Shown here piece by piece: positions 33,927-44,200 of a DNA stretch of 64,000 nt (positions are counted from its first letter, which is position 1; the number at the start of each line of letters is the position of its first letter). Location: NCBI RefSeq assembly GCF_000308695.1, contig NZ_BAGG01000263.1, positions 30,450 through 94,449 on the forward strand, written 5' to 3'. A program made the position numbers and the translations under genes. The stretch is from Nocardia takedensis NBRC 100417. Its GTDB lineage: Bacteria > Actinomycetota > Actinomycetes > Mycobacteriales > Mycobacteriaceae. The notes beneath the pieces were generated by a model. The model worked only from the letters and a program-made list of their open reading frames with translations. It was not told the origin of the DNA and made no database searches.

Positions 33927-34038
33927 GGGGCCGGCGTCAGGCCGGGGTGTGCTGGTTGCCCGGCCGGTGAGCGCTGTCCACCCGGCCTCGGACCGCCCGC
34001 GAGTGCGCGGTGGTCCCGGATACAGAAAGCGACACCTC

Positions 34039-35148
34039 ATGGACAATGTCGTGCTCGATTCCCCCGCGGGTCTGCGGACCCCGCAACTGGTCACCCGAGA
34101 ACCACACGCGCTGATCGGCAACACCCCGGTGTTGTGGATCGGAGCGCCGCTGGCCCCGGCCGGGCGCGGGTTCTGGGCCAAACTCGAAGGAGCCAATCCC
34201 GGTGGGATGAAGGATCGCCCCGCCCTGCACATGGTGCGCCGCGCGCGCGAGCGCGGCGACCTCGCCGAGGGCGCGCCGATCATCGAATCCAGCAGCGGCA
34301 CAATGGGCCTGGGGCTGGCCATGGCCGGGATGGTGTGTGCGCATCCGGTGACGGTGGTGACCGATCCCGGCCTGGAACCGATCGTGGCGCGGATGTTGGG
34401 GGCCTACGGCGCGCGCGTGGACACCGTCACCGAGCCCCATCCGGTCGGAGGATGGCAGCAGGCCCGCCGCGACCGTGTCACCGAACTGCTGGCCGCCCAC
34501 CCCGACGGGTGGTGCCCGGACCAGTACGCCAACCCCGACAACGCCGAGGGCTACCGGCGCCTGGCCCTGGAGCTGCTGGCGCAACTGGGCCGGGTCGACG
34601 TGCTGGTCTGCGCGGTCGGCACCGGCGGGCACTCCGCGGGCGTGGCGCGGGAACTGCGCAGGTTCTGCCCCGATCTGCGGCTCATCGGCGTGGACACGGT
34701 GGACTCGACGATCTTCGGGCAACCCGCCGCGCCGCGGCTGATGCGCGGACTCGGCTCGAGCATCCACCCCCGCAACGTCGACTACCCCGCCTTCGACGAA
34801 GTCCACTGGGTCGCCCCCGCCGAAGCGGTGTGGGCCGCGCGCACCCTGGCGGCCACCCACTACGCCAGCGGAGGCTGGAGCGTCGGCGCGGTCGCCCTGG
34901 TCGCCGGATGGGCCGCCCGAGTCCACGACCCGACCACGCGTATCGCCGCGGTCTTCCCCGACGGACCGCACCGCTACTTCGACACCGTCTACAACAACGC
35001 CTACTGCGACGAGCACGGCCTGCTCGACGCGCCGCCCCCGGTCGAACCCGACACCATCGACCATCCCCACCGCCATGTCGTCACCACCTGGACCCGGTGC
35101 ACGACCGTCGTGGATCCCCGCACCGCCGGACCGGAGGCCCACGCGTGA
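34039..35148 (+). CDS. Cysteine synthase-like PLP enzyme, cassette 1
   Basis: 369-residue fold-type II PLP enzyme of the cysteine synthase family. PLP lysine Lys58 in GGMKDR; ESSSGTMGLGLA replaces the SSGNTG of OASS, AVGTGGH binds phosphate. The strict OASS signature is altered, so another substrate is likely; M. tuberculosis Cds1 (a cysteine desulfhydrase) is a related type I recall. 70% identical by eye to the protein at 54656-55798. Overlaps the MFS gene by 4 bases (GTGA). Confidence 0.82.
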   Translation: MDNVVLDSPAGLRTPQLVTREPHALIGNTPVLWIGAPLAPAGRGFWAKLEGANPGGMKDRPALHMVRRARERGDLAEGAPIIESSSGTMGLGLAMAGMVCAHPVTVVTDPGLEPIVARMLGAYGARVDTVTEPHPVGGWQQARRDRVTELLAAHPDGWCPDQYANPDNAEGYRRLALELLAQLGRVDVLVCAVGTGGHSAGVARELRRFCPDLRLIGVDTVDSTIFGQPAAPRLMRGLGSSIHPRNVDYPAFDEVHWVAPAEAVWAARTLAATHYASGGWSVGAVALVAGWAARVHDPTTRIAAVFPDGPHRYFDTVYNNAYCDEHGLLDAPPPVEPDTIDHPHRHVVTTWTRCTTVVDPRTAGPEAHA

Positions 35149-36398
35149 GCATCTGGCACCGGTTCCGCGGATTCGACCGGCCCGCGCGACTGTTGATGAT
35201 CAACCAGTTCGGCATCAACCTCGGCTTCTACATGCTCATGCCCTACCTCGCCGGATATCTGTCCGGATCGCTGGCGCTGGCGGCGTGGACGGTCGGGCTC
35301 GTGCTCGGGGTGCGCAACTTCTCCCAGCAGGGCATGTTCCTGCTCGGGGGCACCCTCGCCGACCGCTTCGGCTACAAACCCCTCATCGTCGCCGGATGCC
35401 TGCTGCGCACCGCGGGATTCGCGCTGCTGGTGTTCGCGACCTCGCTGCCGTGGCTGCTGGTCGCCTCGGCGGCCACCGGATTCGCCGGAGCCTTGTTCAA
35501 CCCGGCGGTGCGCGCCTACCTCGCCGCCGACGCAGGATCGCGCCGCCTGGAAGCCTTCGCGGTGTTCAACATCTTCTACCAGGCGGGCATCCTGGCCGGA
35601 CCGCTGGCCGGTCTGGCCCTGATGGCCGTGGACTTCCGGCTCGCCGCCGGTGTCGCCGCGGTCGTGTTCGCCGCGCTGACCGTGGCGCAGTTGTTCGCCC
35701 TGCCGGGCAGGCCGCGCGAGGCCGTCACCGAGGCGACCTCGGTCGCCCAGGACTGGCGCGCCGTCCTGGGCAACCGGCGCTTCGTGTGGTTCGCCGTCGC
35801 GATGACCGGCTCCTACGTGCTGTCGTTCCAGGTGTATCTGGCCCTGCCCCTGCACGCCCGGACCCTGGCGGGCAGCGACGAGAAGTGGCTGGTCTCGGCG
35901 ATCTTCGTGGTCTCCGGCGTCGTCGCCATCGCCGGGCAACTGCGCATCACCGCCGCATTGGCCGCCCGGTTCACCACCGGCACGGCGCTGGTCGCGGGGA
36001 TGTCGGTGATGGCGGTGGCGTTCGTGCCCCTGGCCTTGGTACCCACCGCCGAACCGTTCGGGTTCGTCGCGGCGTGTGCGGCGCTGCTGCTCACCGCCGT
36101 CGTGCTCGCGATCGGCACCGCCGCGGTGTTCCCCTTCGAAATGGACACCGTCGTCTCACTGACCGACGGAAGGCTCGTGGCCACCCACTACGGGTTCTAC
36201 AACACCGTCGTCGGTATCGGCATCCTGATCGGTAACCTCGCCACCGGCGCGGTCTTCGGCACCGCGACCGCCCACGGGGCGACCCGCTGGATATGGATCG
36301 GCCTGAGCGCGACCGGAGCACTGGTCGCCCTCGGACTCGCACGGCTGCATCGACATTCACAGCCGCACACACCACACACGCACCGAGTCCCGGTCTGA
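35145..36398 (+). CDS. MFS transporter, cassette 1
   Basis: 417-residue permease with 12 hydrophobic helices; GTLADRFGYKPLIVAG carries the helix 2-3 signature. Very similar to the protein at 53391-54659 (INQFGINLGFYMLMPYLAGY versus LNQFGINLGFYMLMPYLAGY). GTG start overlaps the CysK-like stop. Its His-rich tail (HRHSQPHTPHTHR) is absent from the second copy. Likely exports the product of the adjacent enzyme or a metal complex of it. Confidence 0.85.
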   Translation: MSIWHRFRGFDRPARLLMINQFGINLGFYMLMPYLAGYLSGSLALAAWTVGLVLGVRNFSQQGMFLLGGTLADRFGYKPLIVAGCLLRTAGFALLVFATSLPWLLVASAATGFAGALFNPAVRAYLAADAGSRRLEAFAVFNIFYQAGILAGPLAGLALMAVDFRLAAGVAAVVFAALTVAQLFALPGRPREAVTEATSVAQDWRAVLGNRRFVWFAVAMTGSYVLSFQVYLALPLHARTLAGSDEKWLVSAIFVVSGVVAIAGQLRITAALAARFTTGTALVAGMSVMAVAFVPLALVPTAEPFGFVAACAALLLTAVVLAIGTAAVFPFEMDTVVSLTDGRLVATHYGFYNTVVGIGILIGNLATGAVFGTATAHGATRWIWIGLSATGALVALGLARLHRHSQPHTPHTHRVPV

Positions 36399-36508
36399 CC
36401 GGTGATCGATCGCCGACCGCGAGCTGTGGCTCCATCCCCCCTGACCAACGCACCGGGCGGGGTCGCGGCAGGCGCCGTCGCACCCGATCGGCCCACCACC
36501 ACCGCGAA

Positions 36509-36527
36509 TAACTACGCTGCATAGTAT
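36509..36527. promoter_or_regulatory. BlaI/CopY-type operator F
   Basis: ACTACG-CTG-CATAGT: one mismatch in the left arm. It touches the ATG of copD at 36526, so repression would sit on the transcription start; a nearly leaderless message or a later start codon (GTG at 36628) is implied. Confidence 0.6.
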
Positions 36528-38550
36528 GTCGTGGTACCGGAAGCCTTCCCGTGAGCGTGAGGTCTCGAGCTCACACCTATCGCGTCCGGCGCCGGGCTCG
36601 GCCACGCTCGCATTCCTCTGCGCGAGCGTGGCGGGCACGGTCGCGGCGCTGGTCGTCGGGGTGTCGGCGGCGCGGGCGTTGAGTCTGCTCGGGCTTCCCG
36701 ATCCGGGACCGGCGACGACCTACGGGCTGCCCGCCCTGCGCGCGCTCGCCGACCTGTCAGCGGCCGCGACGATCGGCTCATTGCTGTTCGCGGCATTCCT
36801 GACACCGCCACAACCCGGCGGGCTTCTCGATACCGGCGGATATCGCGCGATGCAACGCGCCTCGCTCTCGGCGATGACGTGGGCGTGTTGCGCGGCATTG
36901 CTGGTGCCCTCGACGGTGTCGGACACGGTCGGCCAGCCACTCGGTCGGGTGTGGCGTCCGGAAGTGTTGTGGCGTGCGACCGGCCAGATCCCGCTGGCGC
37001 AGGCGTGGGCCACCACGGCGGTGCTCGCGGCGCTCCTCGCCGTGAGCGCTCGACTGATACTGCGGTGGCGATGGACGCCGCTGTTGCTGGGTGCGGCGGT
37101 GGCGACCATGATGCCGTTGGCGCTGAGCGGGCATTCCTCCTCCGGCGGCGCCCACGATCTCGCTACCAACAGCCTTGTCCTGCACCTGATTTCGGCCGCG
37201 CTATGGGTGGGTGGGCTGTTCGCGGTCCTGGTCCACGCGCTGCGCGGCGGCGCGCACACCGACCTCGCCGCGCGCCGGTTCTCCTCGATCGCGACCGTCG
37301 CGTTCGTGATCGTCGCGGGCAGCGGAGTGATCAATTCCTGGGTCAGAGTCGCGCCGGGTGAACTGTTCACCACGACCTACGGGCGACTGGTCCTCGCCAA
37401 GATCGCCGCGCTGACCCTCGCGGGAGTCCTCGGCGTCGTCCAACGCCGCGCCGCTCTACCGGCACTGGCCGCCGATCCGCGCGACCGCGGTGCGCTGATC
37501 CGTTTCGGCGGCATCGAGGTGCTGATATTCGCCGTGACCGTGGGCCTGGCGGTCGGACTCGGCCGCACCCCGCCACCGCCACCGACCGCGGAGCCGACAC
37601 CGGCCGAGGTGGAACTCGGCTACACCCTGTCCGGAGCCCCGTCGGCGGCCCGGCTGCTGGTGGAGTGGCGTTTCGATCTGATCTTCGGGACCTCGGCGCT
37701 GGTGCTCGCGCTCGTGTATCTGCTGGGCGTGCGGCGGCTGCGAGCACGTGGACAGAGATGGCCCTCGGCGCGCACGATCGCCTGGCTGGCGGGGTGCGTG
37801 GTGGTGTTGCTCGCGACCAGTTCCGGCGTGGGCCGCTACGCGCACGCGGTGTTCAGCGTGCACATGGGCCAGATCATGGCGTTGTCGGCGCTCGCACCGA
37901 TCCTGCTGACCCTCGGCGGACCGCTCACCCTGGCCCTGCGGGCAGTGGCACCGGCCGCGCACCAAGACGTGCCCGGAGCGCGGGAGTGGATACTCGCCGC
38001 GATGGGTAGCCCGATCTCGCGCGCGCTCACCCATCCGGTCGTGGCCTCGGTCGTTCTCGCCGCAGGGCTCTACGCTCTCTACCCCGGCGGGATCTACCAC
38101 GCCTTCGTGGATTCGCACGCCGCGCACCTGCTGATGAACCTGTACTTCCTGATCGGCGGGTATCTGTTCTTCTGGGTCCTGGTCGGCATCGATGAGACGC
38201 CACGCCCGATCACACCCTCGACCCGGCTCGCGATGGCTCTGGCCGCGCTGCCCTCACACGCGGTGTCCGGTCTGGCCGTGATCACCACGACGACCGTGAT
38301 GGGCGGATGGTTCTTCGGCAGCCTCGCGCTGGGCTGGAACGACGATCTGCTCGGCGACCAAACCGTGCGCGGCGGAGCGGCCTGGGCGGTGGGGGAGATA
38401 CCGCTGGTGATCGTGGTCTTCGTGCTTCTCGGCCGATGGGCGCGCGGCCGCGCTCGCCCCGCCGAGCCGACCGACAGGCGCAGCGGACACGATCCCGGCA
38501 CCGACATCGGCGCCGCAATGCGGCGAGCCCAGCATGCTTCGAGCACGTGA
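36526..38550 (+). CDS. copD: CopD-CtaG fusion copper membrane protein
   Basis: 674-residue protein with about 16 hydrophobic helices. The first 340 residues match CopD (SGHSSSGGAHDLATNSLVLHLISAALWVGG with copper-ligand histidines); residues 380-650 match the CtaG/caa3 assembly domain (FSVHMGQIMALSALAPILL, DSHAAHLLMNLYFLIGGYLF). Fusions of this kind are known in actinobacteria. It would import or handle copper delivered by CopC. The ATG at 36526 abuts operator F. BlaI regulation is strongly suggested. Confidence 0.9.
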   Translation: MSWYRKPSREREVSSSHLSRPAPGSATLAFLCASVAGTVAALVVGVSAARALSLLGLPDPGPATTYGLPALRALADLSAAATIGSLLFAAFLTPPQPGGLLDTGGYRAMQRASLSAMTWACCAALLVPSTVSDTVGQPLGRVWRPEVLWRATGQIPLAQAWATTAVLAALLAVSARLILRWRWTPLLLGAAVATMMPLALSGHSSSGGAHDLATNSLVLHLISAALWVGGLFAVLVHALRGGAHTDLAARRFSSIATVAFVIVAGSGVINSWVRVAPGELFTTTYGRLVLAKIAALTLAGVLGVVQRRAALPALAADPRDRGALIRFGGIEVLIFAVTVGLAVGLGRTPPPPPTAEPTPAEVELGYTLSGAPSAARLLVEWRFDLIFGTSALVLALVYLLGVRRLRARGQRWPSARTIAWLAGCVVVLLATSSGVGRYAHAVFSVHMGQIMALSALAPILLTLGGPLTLALRAVAPAAHQDVPGAREWILAAMGSPISRALTHPVVASVVLAAGLYALYPGGIYHAFVDSHAAHLLMNLYFLIGGYLFFWVLVGIDETPRPITPSTRLAMALAALPSHAVSGLAVITTTTVMGGWFFGSLALGWNDDLLGDQTVRGGAAWAVGEIPLVIVVFVLLGRWARGRARPAEPTDRRSGHDPGTDIGAAMRRAQHASST

Positions 38551-38615
38551 ATCCCGCACTGCGCCAGACTCTGTCGCGGAATCCATGACGATCACGCGCG
38601 CTGGGTCCGCCTCGA

Positions 38616-39473
38616 TCACATGTCGATGCCGCGTGCCCGCAACCACGCCAGCGGGTCGGCCTTGCCGCCGCCGGTCCGCCAGACCTCGTAGTGCAGATGC
38701 GGGCCGGTGGATTGGCCGCGGTTGCCGACGGTGGCGATGGTCTCCCCGGCGCGCAGTCGTTGTCCCGCAGCGACGAAGATCTCGTTCATGTGCCCGTAGA
38801 CGCCGATCGTCCCATCGTCCTGGAGCACCCTGATCCAGAGACCGAATCCTTGCGCGGGGCCTGCTTCGATCACGGTGCCGTCGGTGACGGCGACGATGGG
38901 TGTACCGATCGCGTTGGCGATGTCGAGTCCGTCGTGGTTCGTACCCCACCGAGGGCCGTAACTCGAGGTCAAGGTGCCAGCGACCGGTGCGAGAGTTCGA
39001 GGCCGCCTGGCCTCGGCCTCACGCTTGACGCGCACCTCCTCACGATCACGGGCACCCGCGAGCCGATCGGCGAAATCGGCGAGGTCGGGTATCGACGGAA
39101 GTTCGAGCAACATCGCCGTTTCCGAGCCGCCCGCGGCGCCCGTGGACCCGTCGTCGTCGGTGACCCGCACATGACCCTGCTCTTTACCGGACACGGCGTG
39201 CGCGGTAGAGGTTCCCCCGGCGAGGATCGCTCCGGCCGCCACCGACGCCAGCATCGCGCGTCCGCGAATATTCGTCGGAGCCCGATGACTGCGTGGCCTC
39301 CGAACCGGACTCGGCGTAGGCACAGTCACCGTCACTGCGGGATATCTGTCGGTCGGTGGATCGCACACGGGTGGGGCGACATACGGCGGTGGGTATCGAT
39401 CCGGCCGCGGATGTGGGCTCGGCGGCCCCGCTACCGGCCATTGCGACTGCTCGATCGGGCGAGGTTCGGACAT
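38616..39473 (-). CDS. M23-family peptidase (LytM)
   Basis: 285-residue exported protein. Pro-rich cytoplasmic N-terminus, one helix near residue 75 (AMLASVAAGAILAGG), then an M23 endopeptidase domain: GTNHDGLDIA, HLHYEVWR with the H/D ligands, and GHMNEIFV. These enzymes cut peptidoglycan cross-links and need zinc. ATG at 39473 with AAGGACC upstream. The BlaI-type operator G lies 124 bases above it, an unexpected link of cell-wall remodelling to the copper regulon. Confidence 0.85.
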   Translation of the reverse strand: MSEPRPIEQSQWPVAGPPSPHPRPDRYPPPYVAPPVCDPPTDRYPAVTVTVPTPSPVRRPRSHRAPTNIRGRAMLASVAAGAILAGGTSTAHAVSGKEQGHVRVTDDDGSTGAAGGSETAMLLELPSIPDLADFADRLAGARDREEVRVKREAEARRPRTLAPVAGTLTSSYGPRWGTNHDGLDIANAIGTPIVAVTDGTVIEAGPAQGFGLWIRVLQDDGTIGVYGHMNEIFVAAGQRLRAGETIATVGNRGQSTGPHLHYEVWRTGGGKADPLAWLRARGIDM

Positions 39474-39898
39474 GGTCCTTCGGAAGGAATGCTCGTCGGC
39501 CAGCTCTTCGGGCCTGCGGTGTCGCGCCAATCGAGATCCTCCATCGAGAGTGACAGCCGGTGAATATCGGACCCGCCGAAGCAGATCACAAGCATATTAC
39601 TATGCAACATAGTTTTTTGGTGTCGCCTGAACAACCCGGGAGTCGGCCCTGCGAACAGGCCGCGCGGCGGGGATCGTGGGTCTGCCCCGTGCGCGCCACC
39701 AGCCGCCGCGACTGTCGGACCGGGATGCCGCGTCGGCCAGACCTGCCCGGACCCGGCCGACCAAGTCGGGCACCCACCGGTGAACAGGGACCACGCGCGC
39801 GGCCACCGGACATCTGTTCGCCGGGATCGCTCGCGCGTCAGCGATTCATCATCGGCCTGTATCTCGTCCAGGATCTGATCCCGATCGCTACATCAGGA
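39474..39898. other. Gap holding operator G
   Basis: Apart from operator G no gene is supported: open frames here are Arg/Pro-rich antisense artefacts of high GC and lack ribosome sites. Confidence 0.4.
39597..39615. promoter_or_regulatory. BlaI/CopY-type operator G
   Basis: TTACTATG-CAA-CATAGTTT: core arms ACTATG and CATAGT perfect. Lies upstream of the M23 peptidase gene on the minus strand; no gene is seen on the plus side. Confidence 0.65.
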
Positions 39899-40561
39899 TC
39901 ATGGCTGGGGCTGGACTGCGAGGGAAGTAGCTGGTTTTCGCGCCAGTATGCGGAATGTGATCGCGCCGCGGCCGGTGCGGTTGACCGATTCCAGCGTGAA
40001 TCCCGCGTCGCTGAGGTAGGGGCCGGGGTCGCGGGTCAGGTGGTCGGCGGCGAAGCGCACAGTGATCGTTTCGGCCGCGCGCATGATGGTGTTGGCCAGG
40101 CGGTTTCGGGCGGGGCCGTGTTCGGCGAGGACGAACCGCCCGCCGGGGCGTAGGACCCGGAACGCTTCGCGGGCGGCGGCGAGTGGGTCGGGGATGGTGC
40201 AGAAGGTGTAGGTCGAGACGACGGTGTCGACGCAGGCGTCGGGCAGGTCGAGGTGTTCGACGTCGCCGTGGCGCAGGGTGAACCGGTCGGTGTCGGTGGC
40301 CGGGATTCGGTCGCGTGCGATATCGAGCATCTGCTGGGATAAGTCGACGGCGGTGACGTGGGTGACCTGGGAGTCGTAGAGGGGCAGGTTCAGTCCGGTG
40401 GCGACGCCGATCTCGACGACGGTGCCCGATGCCTGCGCCACTGCCCAGGCGCGGGCGTTGCCCAGGAGCAACTTCTCCGACCACGCGATCTGGCGGTCGT
40501 ACCCGGCGGCGACCCGGTCGAAGACTCGTTCGACCCTGCTGGTCGCGTGTGTACTCGTCAC
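39899..40561 (-). CDS. Class I SAM-dependent methyltransferase
   Basis: 220-residue cytoplasmic methyltransferase with motif VVEIGVATGLNLPLY (SAM motif I), DLSQQML (motif II), and DTVVSTYTFCTI, resembling UbiE/Phospholipid N-methyltransferase-type proteins. No arsenite methyltransferase cysteines (ArsM has three conserved Cys), so an ArsM role is not supported. ATG at 40561. Lies 30 bases... after the P-type ATPase fragment region on the same strand, so it may once have been downstream of that ATPase in an operon. Confidence 0.78.
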   Translation of the reverse strand: MTSTHATSRVERVFDRVAAGYDRQIAWSEKLLLGNARAWAVAQASGTVVEIGVATGLNLPLYDSQVTHVTAVDLSQQMLDIARDRIPATDTDRFTLRHGDVEHLDLPDACVDTVVSTYTFCTIPDPLAAAREAFRVLRPGGRFVLAEHGPARNRLANTIMRAAETITVRFAADHLTRDPGPYLSDAGFTLESVNRTGRGAITFRILARKPATSLAVQPQP

Positions 40562-40688
40562 ACCGGTCCACTCAACCAGCGCGCTCGTGCCGCCACATCA
40601 GGGACAACCCCGAAACCTGTGCCCGCACTGCCCATATCGTGACCCGCGCCCCCGGTGGGTGAGCCGATGTCGCGGCCAGCGAGACCGG

Positions 40689-41077
40689 TCATGACCGGTT
40701 GGTGGTTTCGGTGCGGACGACGGGCAGTCCGATTGTGGTGGGCGCGCAGCAGGCGCAGTCGGCGGACTCGGTCGGCGCGGCGGGCGGGAGTTGTCGAAGG
40801 GATACGGGTTCGGGTTCGGGTGTGCCGGGCAGTGCGCGCAGTCGTCCGGCGCGCACGCCGTTGGCGATGACGAAGACCTCGGCGACTTCGTGGACGAGGA
40901 CGACCGTGGCCAGGCCGAGGACTCCGAAGGCGGCCAGTGGTACCAGCGAGGCGACGATCGCGGCCGAGAGGGCGATGTTCTGGACCATGATGCGCCGGGC
41001 GCGGCGCGCATGGGCCAACGCCTGGGGAAGATGTCGCAGGTCGGTGCCCATGAGGGCGATGTCGGCGGTTTCGGCAT
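40689..41077 (-). pseudogene. C-terminal fragment of P1B-type ATPase, truncated by Tn3 element
   Basis: About 130 codons matching the end of the ATPase at 49743-51707: AETADIALMGTDLRHLPQ versus IETADVALMGEDLRHLPQ, then QNIALSAAIVASLVPLAAFGV and HEVAEVFVIANGVRAGR. The tail adds DCACCAP. Homology stops at 41077, three bases from the GGGG of the transposon end at 41080, so at least 500 codons are lost. Transcription, if any, would start at the transposon or further away. Confidence 0.85.
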
Positions 41078-41079
41078 AT

Positions 41080-41117
41080 GGGGTCCAGTGACGCGAAAAG
41101 TCGCGCTTAGCGGTATT
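41080..41117 (+). repeat. Tn3-family terminal inverted repeat (left)
   Basis: GGGGTCCAGTGACGCG then AAAAGTCGCGCTTAGC: begins with GGGG and ends with a TTAGC-like element as Tn3-family ends do. The matching right end was not found, so the element is incomplete or rearranged. Confidence 0.55.
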
Positions 41118-41261
41118 TTCCCTGCTCGGGCTGAGGTGTGACGTGAGACCAGGCTGCCGTCGGAATCCGACCCGATCGAGGTGAGCGGGCCGGGTGTCGA
41201 GGCGGTGGATCCGACCGAGGCGTTTGATTCTGGTTGATTCGGTCGAACAGCGAGCGCGGTT

Positions 41262-44200
41262 GTGCCGCTGGTGGTTTCATGTGCGGCTGTGCGTGATGAG
41301 GGGGCCGTGGAGTACGGCCGGTTCGGTGTGTTGACGCGGGCCGATTTGGAGCGGTTTTTCTATCTCGACGATGAGGATCGCAAACTGATCGCGCAGCGGC
41401 GTCGTGACAGCAATCGCCTCGGCTTCGCTGTCCAACTGGTGACCGTGCGCTACCTGGGCACGTTTCTGCCCGACCCGCTCGATGTCCCCGACGATGTGGT
41501 CGCCTACCTGGCCGAACAGCTCAAGATCGCCGATCCGACGTGCGTGAAGTCCTACACAGAGCGCAAGCAGACCCGCTACGACCATCAGGACGAGATCGTC
41601 CGCGCGGACGGGTTGACCGAGTTCGCGCAGATCGAGGCCGAGTTGGTGGCGTGGGTCGCCGATCAGGCGTGGATGACCGGTGACGGCCCCAAGGCGCTGA
41701 CCGCGGGCGCGGTGCGCTGGCTGCGCGAACGCGCCGCCCTGCTCCCGGGCGTCTCGACCCTGGAACGCCTCGTTGCCGAGGGCAAGCAGGCCACCGATGC
41801 GCGGTTGTGGACACATCTGGCCTCCCAACTGACCGGCCGGGAAGCCGGAATCCTATTGGAGCTGCTGGAAACCCGTGAAGAGGGCCGACGCAAGGTGGTG
41901 GAGCTCGAGCGCCTGCGCAAGGGCGCTTTCACCCCGTCGGTGACGGGCATGCGTCACGCGCTGGCACGGGTGCGGGACTTGAACGCGGTGGTCCCGGCGT
42001 CGGTGGACATCGCCGAGGTGCCGCCGCGACGGTTGATCGCCCTCGCCGCGCACGGGATCACCGGCAAGACCTCGCATCTGCGGCGTATGAAGTCGCAGCG
42101 GGAACGGTTGCTGGCGTTGTTGACCGCGACGGCGTTCACGTTGCGGGCCAAAGCGGTCGACGACGTGCTCGAACTGTTCGACCTGCTCATGGTCACCGAC
42201 CTGATGGCGAAGGCCGAACGCCAGTCCAAGGACGAGAAGCTGCGCCGATACCCGCGGGTGACGCGTAACGCCGGGAAGCTCGCGCGGGCGGTGCGGGTGC
42301 TGCTGGAGATGAGCGAGGCCGACCCGGGCCTGTCGCTGGAACTGGTGTGGGATCTGATCGAGAACGCCGTGTCCAAGGCCGAGTTGTGGGCCGCGCTGGC
42401 CGCGATCGACGAGCTCGTGCCGCAGGCGGATCCGGAGTTCGACTCCCAGCGCCTCGAGGAGCTGGCGGGCCGGTTCGCCACGGTGCGGGCGTTTCTGCCC
42501 GCGATGATGCGCACCATCGAGTTCGGTGCCACCGGCGGCGCCGGGCCGGTCCTCAAAGCCATGCACACCCTGGCCGATCTGATCTCCCCGCAACGCAACC
42601 GCGGGCGGCCTGCCCGCTGGCTCGACGCCCGCCGTGTCGATCACGATCTGGTGGGCGGGGGCTGGCAGCGCCTGGTCTATCCGGCGGAGCGGCCGGAGAA
42701 ACCGTGGACGGGGCCGCGTACACGCTGTGCGTGCTCGAGCAATTCCGGCGGCATCTGCGCTACCGCAACATCTTCGCCGAGGAATCCGCCAAATGGCGCG
42801 ACCCGCGAGCACATCTGCTGTCGGGGATGGCGTGGGAGACCGCCCGTGATTCAGGCATGAACGCGCTCGGGCTGCCGGACAACCCGCGGCCGATGCTGGG
42901 CGAGCTGGCCGGGAGCGTAGACGCCGCCTACCGGGAGCTGGCCGCGCGTCTGGGCGACGACACCCCCGCCACCGTGGATTCCGACGGCAAGCTGCACGTG
43001 GCCGCGTTGACCGCGATCCCGGATCCGCCCGGCCTGACCGATCTGCGGCGCCGCGCGGCGGCGATGATTCCGCGGGTGGATCTGCCGGAGCTGGTCCTCG
43101 AGGTGATGTCGTGGCTTCCGGAGTTCGGCGAATCCTTCACTCACGTCGCCGGCACCAGCGCCCGAGTCGCCGACCTCGGCGTCTCTGTCGCTGCGGTGTT
43201 GTGCTCGCAGGCGATGAACGTCGGTCTGGCACCGGTGGTTTCGCCCGGCGCGGACGCGTTGACGCGGGATCGGTCGCGCCACGTCGACCAGCACTACATT
43301 CGCGCCGACACCATGGCCGCGGCCAACACGGTGCTGGTCAATGCTCAAGCGAACCTGCCGTTGGCGCAGCTGTGGGGCGGCGGGCTGGTTGCCAGCGTGG
43401 ACGGGATGCGGTTCGTCGTCCCGGTCCGCTCGATCCATGCCCGCCCGAATCGAAAATATTTCGGCCCGAAACGGGGCGCTACCTGGCTGAATATGCTCAA
43501 CGACCAGGCCGCCGGACTGAACGGGATGGTCGTTTCGGGTACTCCGCGTGATTCGCTCAACGCCGTCGATGTGGTGCTGCGCCAACCTGAAGGCAGCAAG
43601 GTGCCCGACGACATCATCACCGATAGCGGGTCCTATTCCGACATCGTGTTCGGAATCCTGCATCTCTTGGATCGCAAGTATCGGCCGCAGCTGGCGAACC
43701 TGCCTGACCAGCGGCTGTGGCGTATCGACCCGGCCGCCGACTACGGGCCCCTGGACAAGGCCGCGCGCGGCCGCATCGACCTGGACAAGATCGGTGAGCA
43801 TTGGCAGGACATGTGCCGGATCGCGGTGTCGATGCATCGTGGTGAGGTGTCCGGGCACGAGGTCACGCGCATGATCTCCCGCGACGGTAACCCCACGTCA
43901 CTGGGGCTGGCCATCGCACACTACGGGCGCATCTTCAAGACCCTGCACATCCTGCGCCTGGCTGACGACGAGCCGTATCGGCGCGAGGCCAAGGCGCAGG
44001 CGAATCTTCAGGAGGGACGTCACGACCTGGGCCGCAGCATCTTTCACGGCAAGAAGGGCGAGATCACTCGCGCCTACCTCGACGGCATGGAAGACCAGCT
44101 CTCAGCACTCGGCCTGATCTTGAACTGTGTCGTGCTGTGGAATTCGGTGTACCTGGACCGCGCGCTGGATGAGCTGCGCGCCCAGGACTACCCGGTCCGC

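Noticed and set aside
39899..40561. Methyltransferase as ArsM
   Set aside because: The conserved arsenite-binding cysteines of ArsM are absent.
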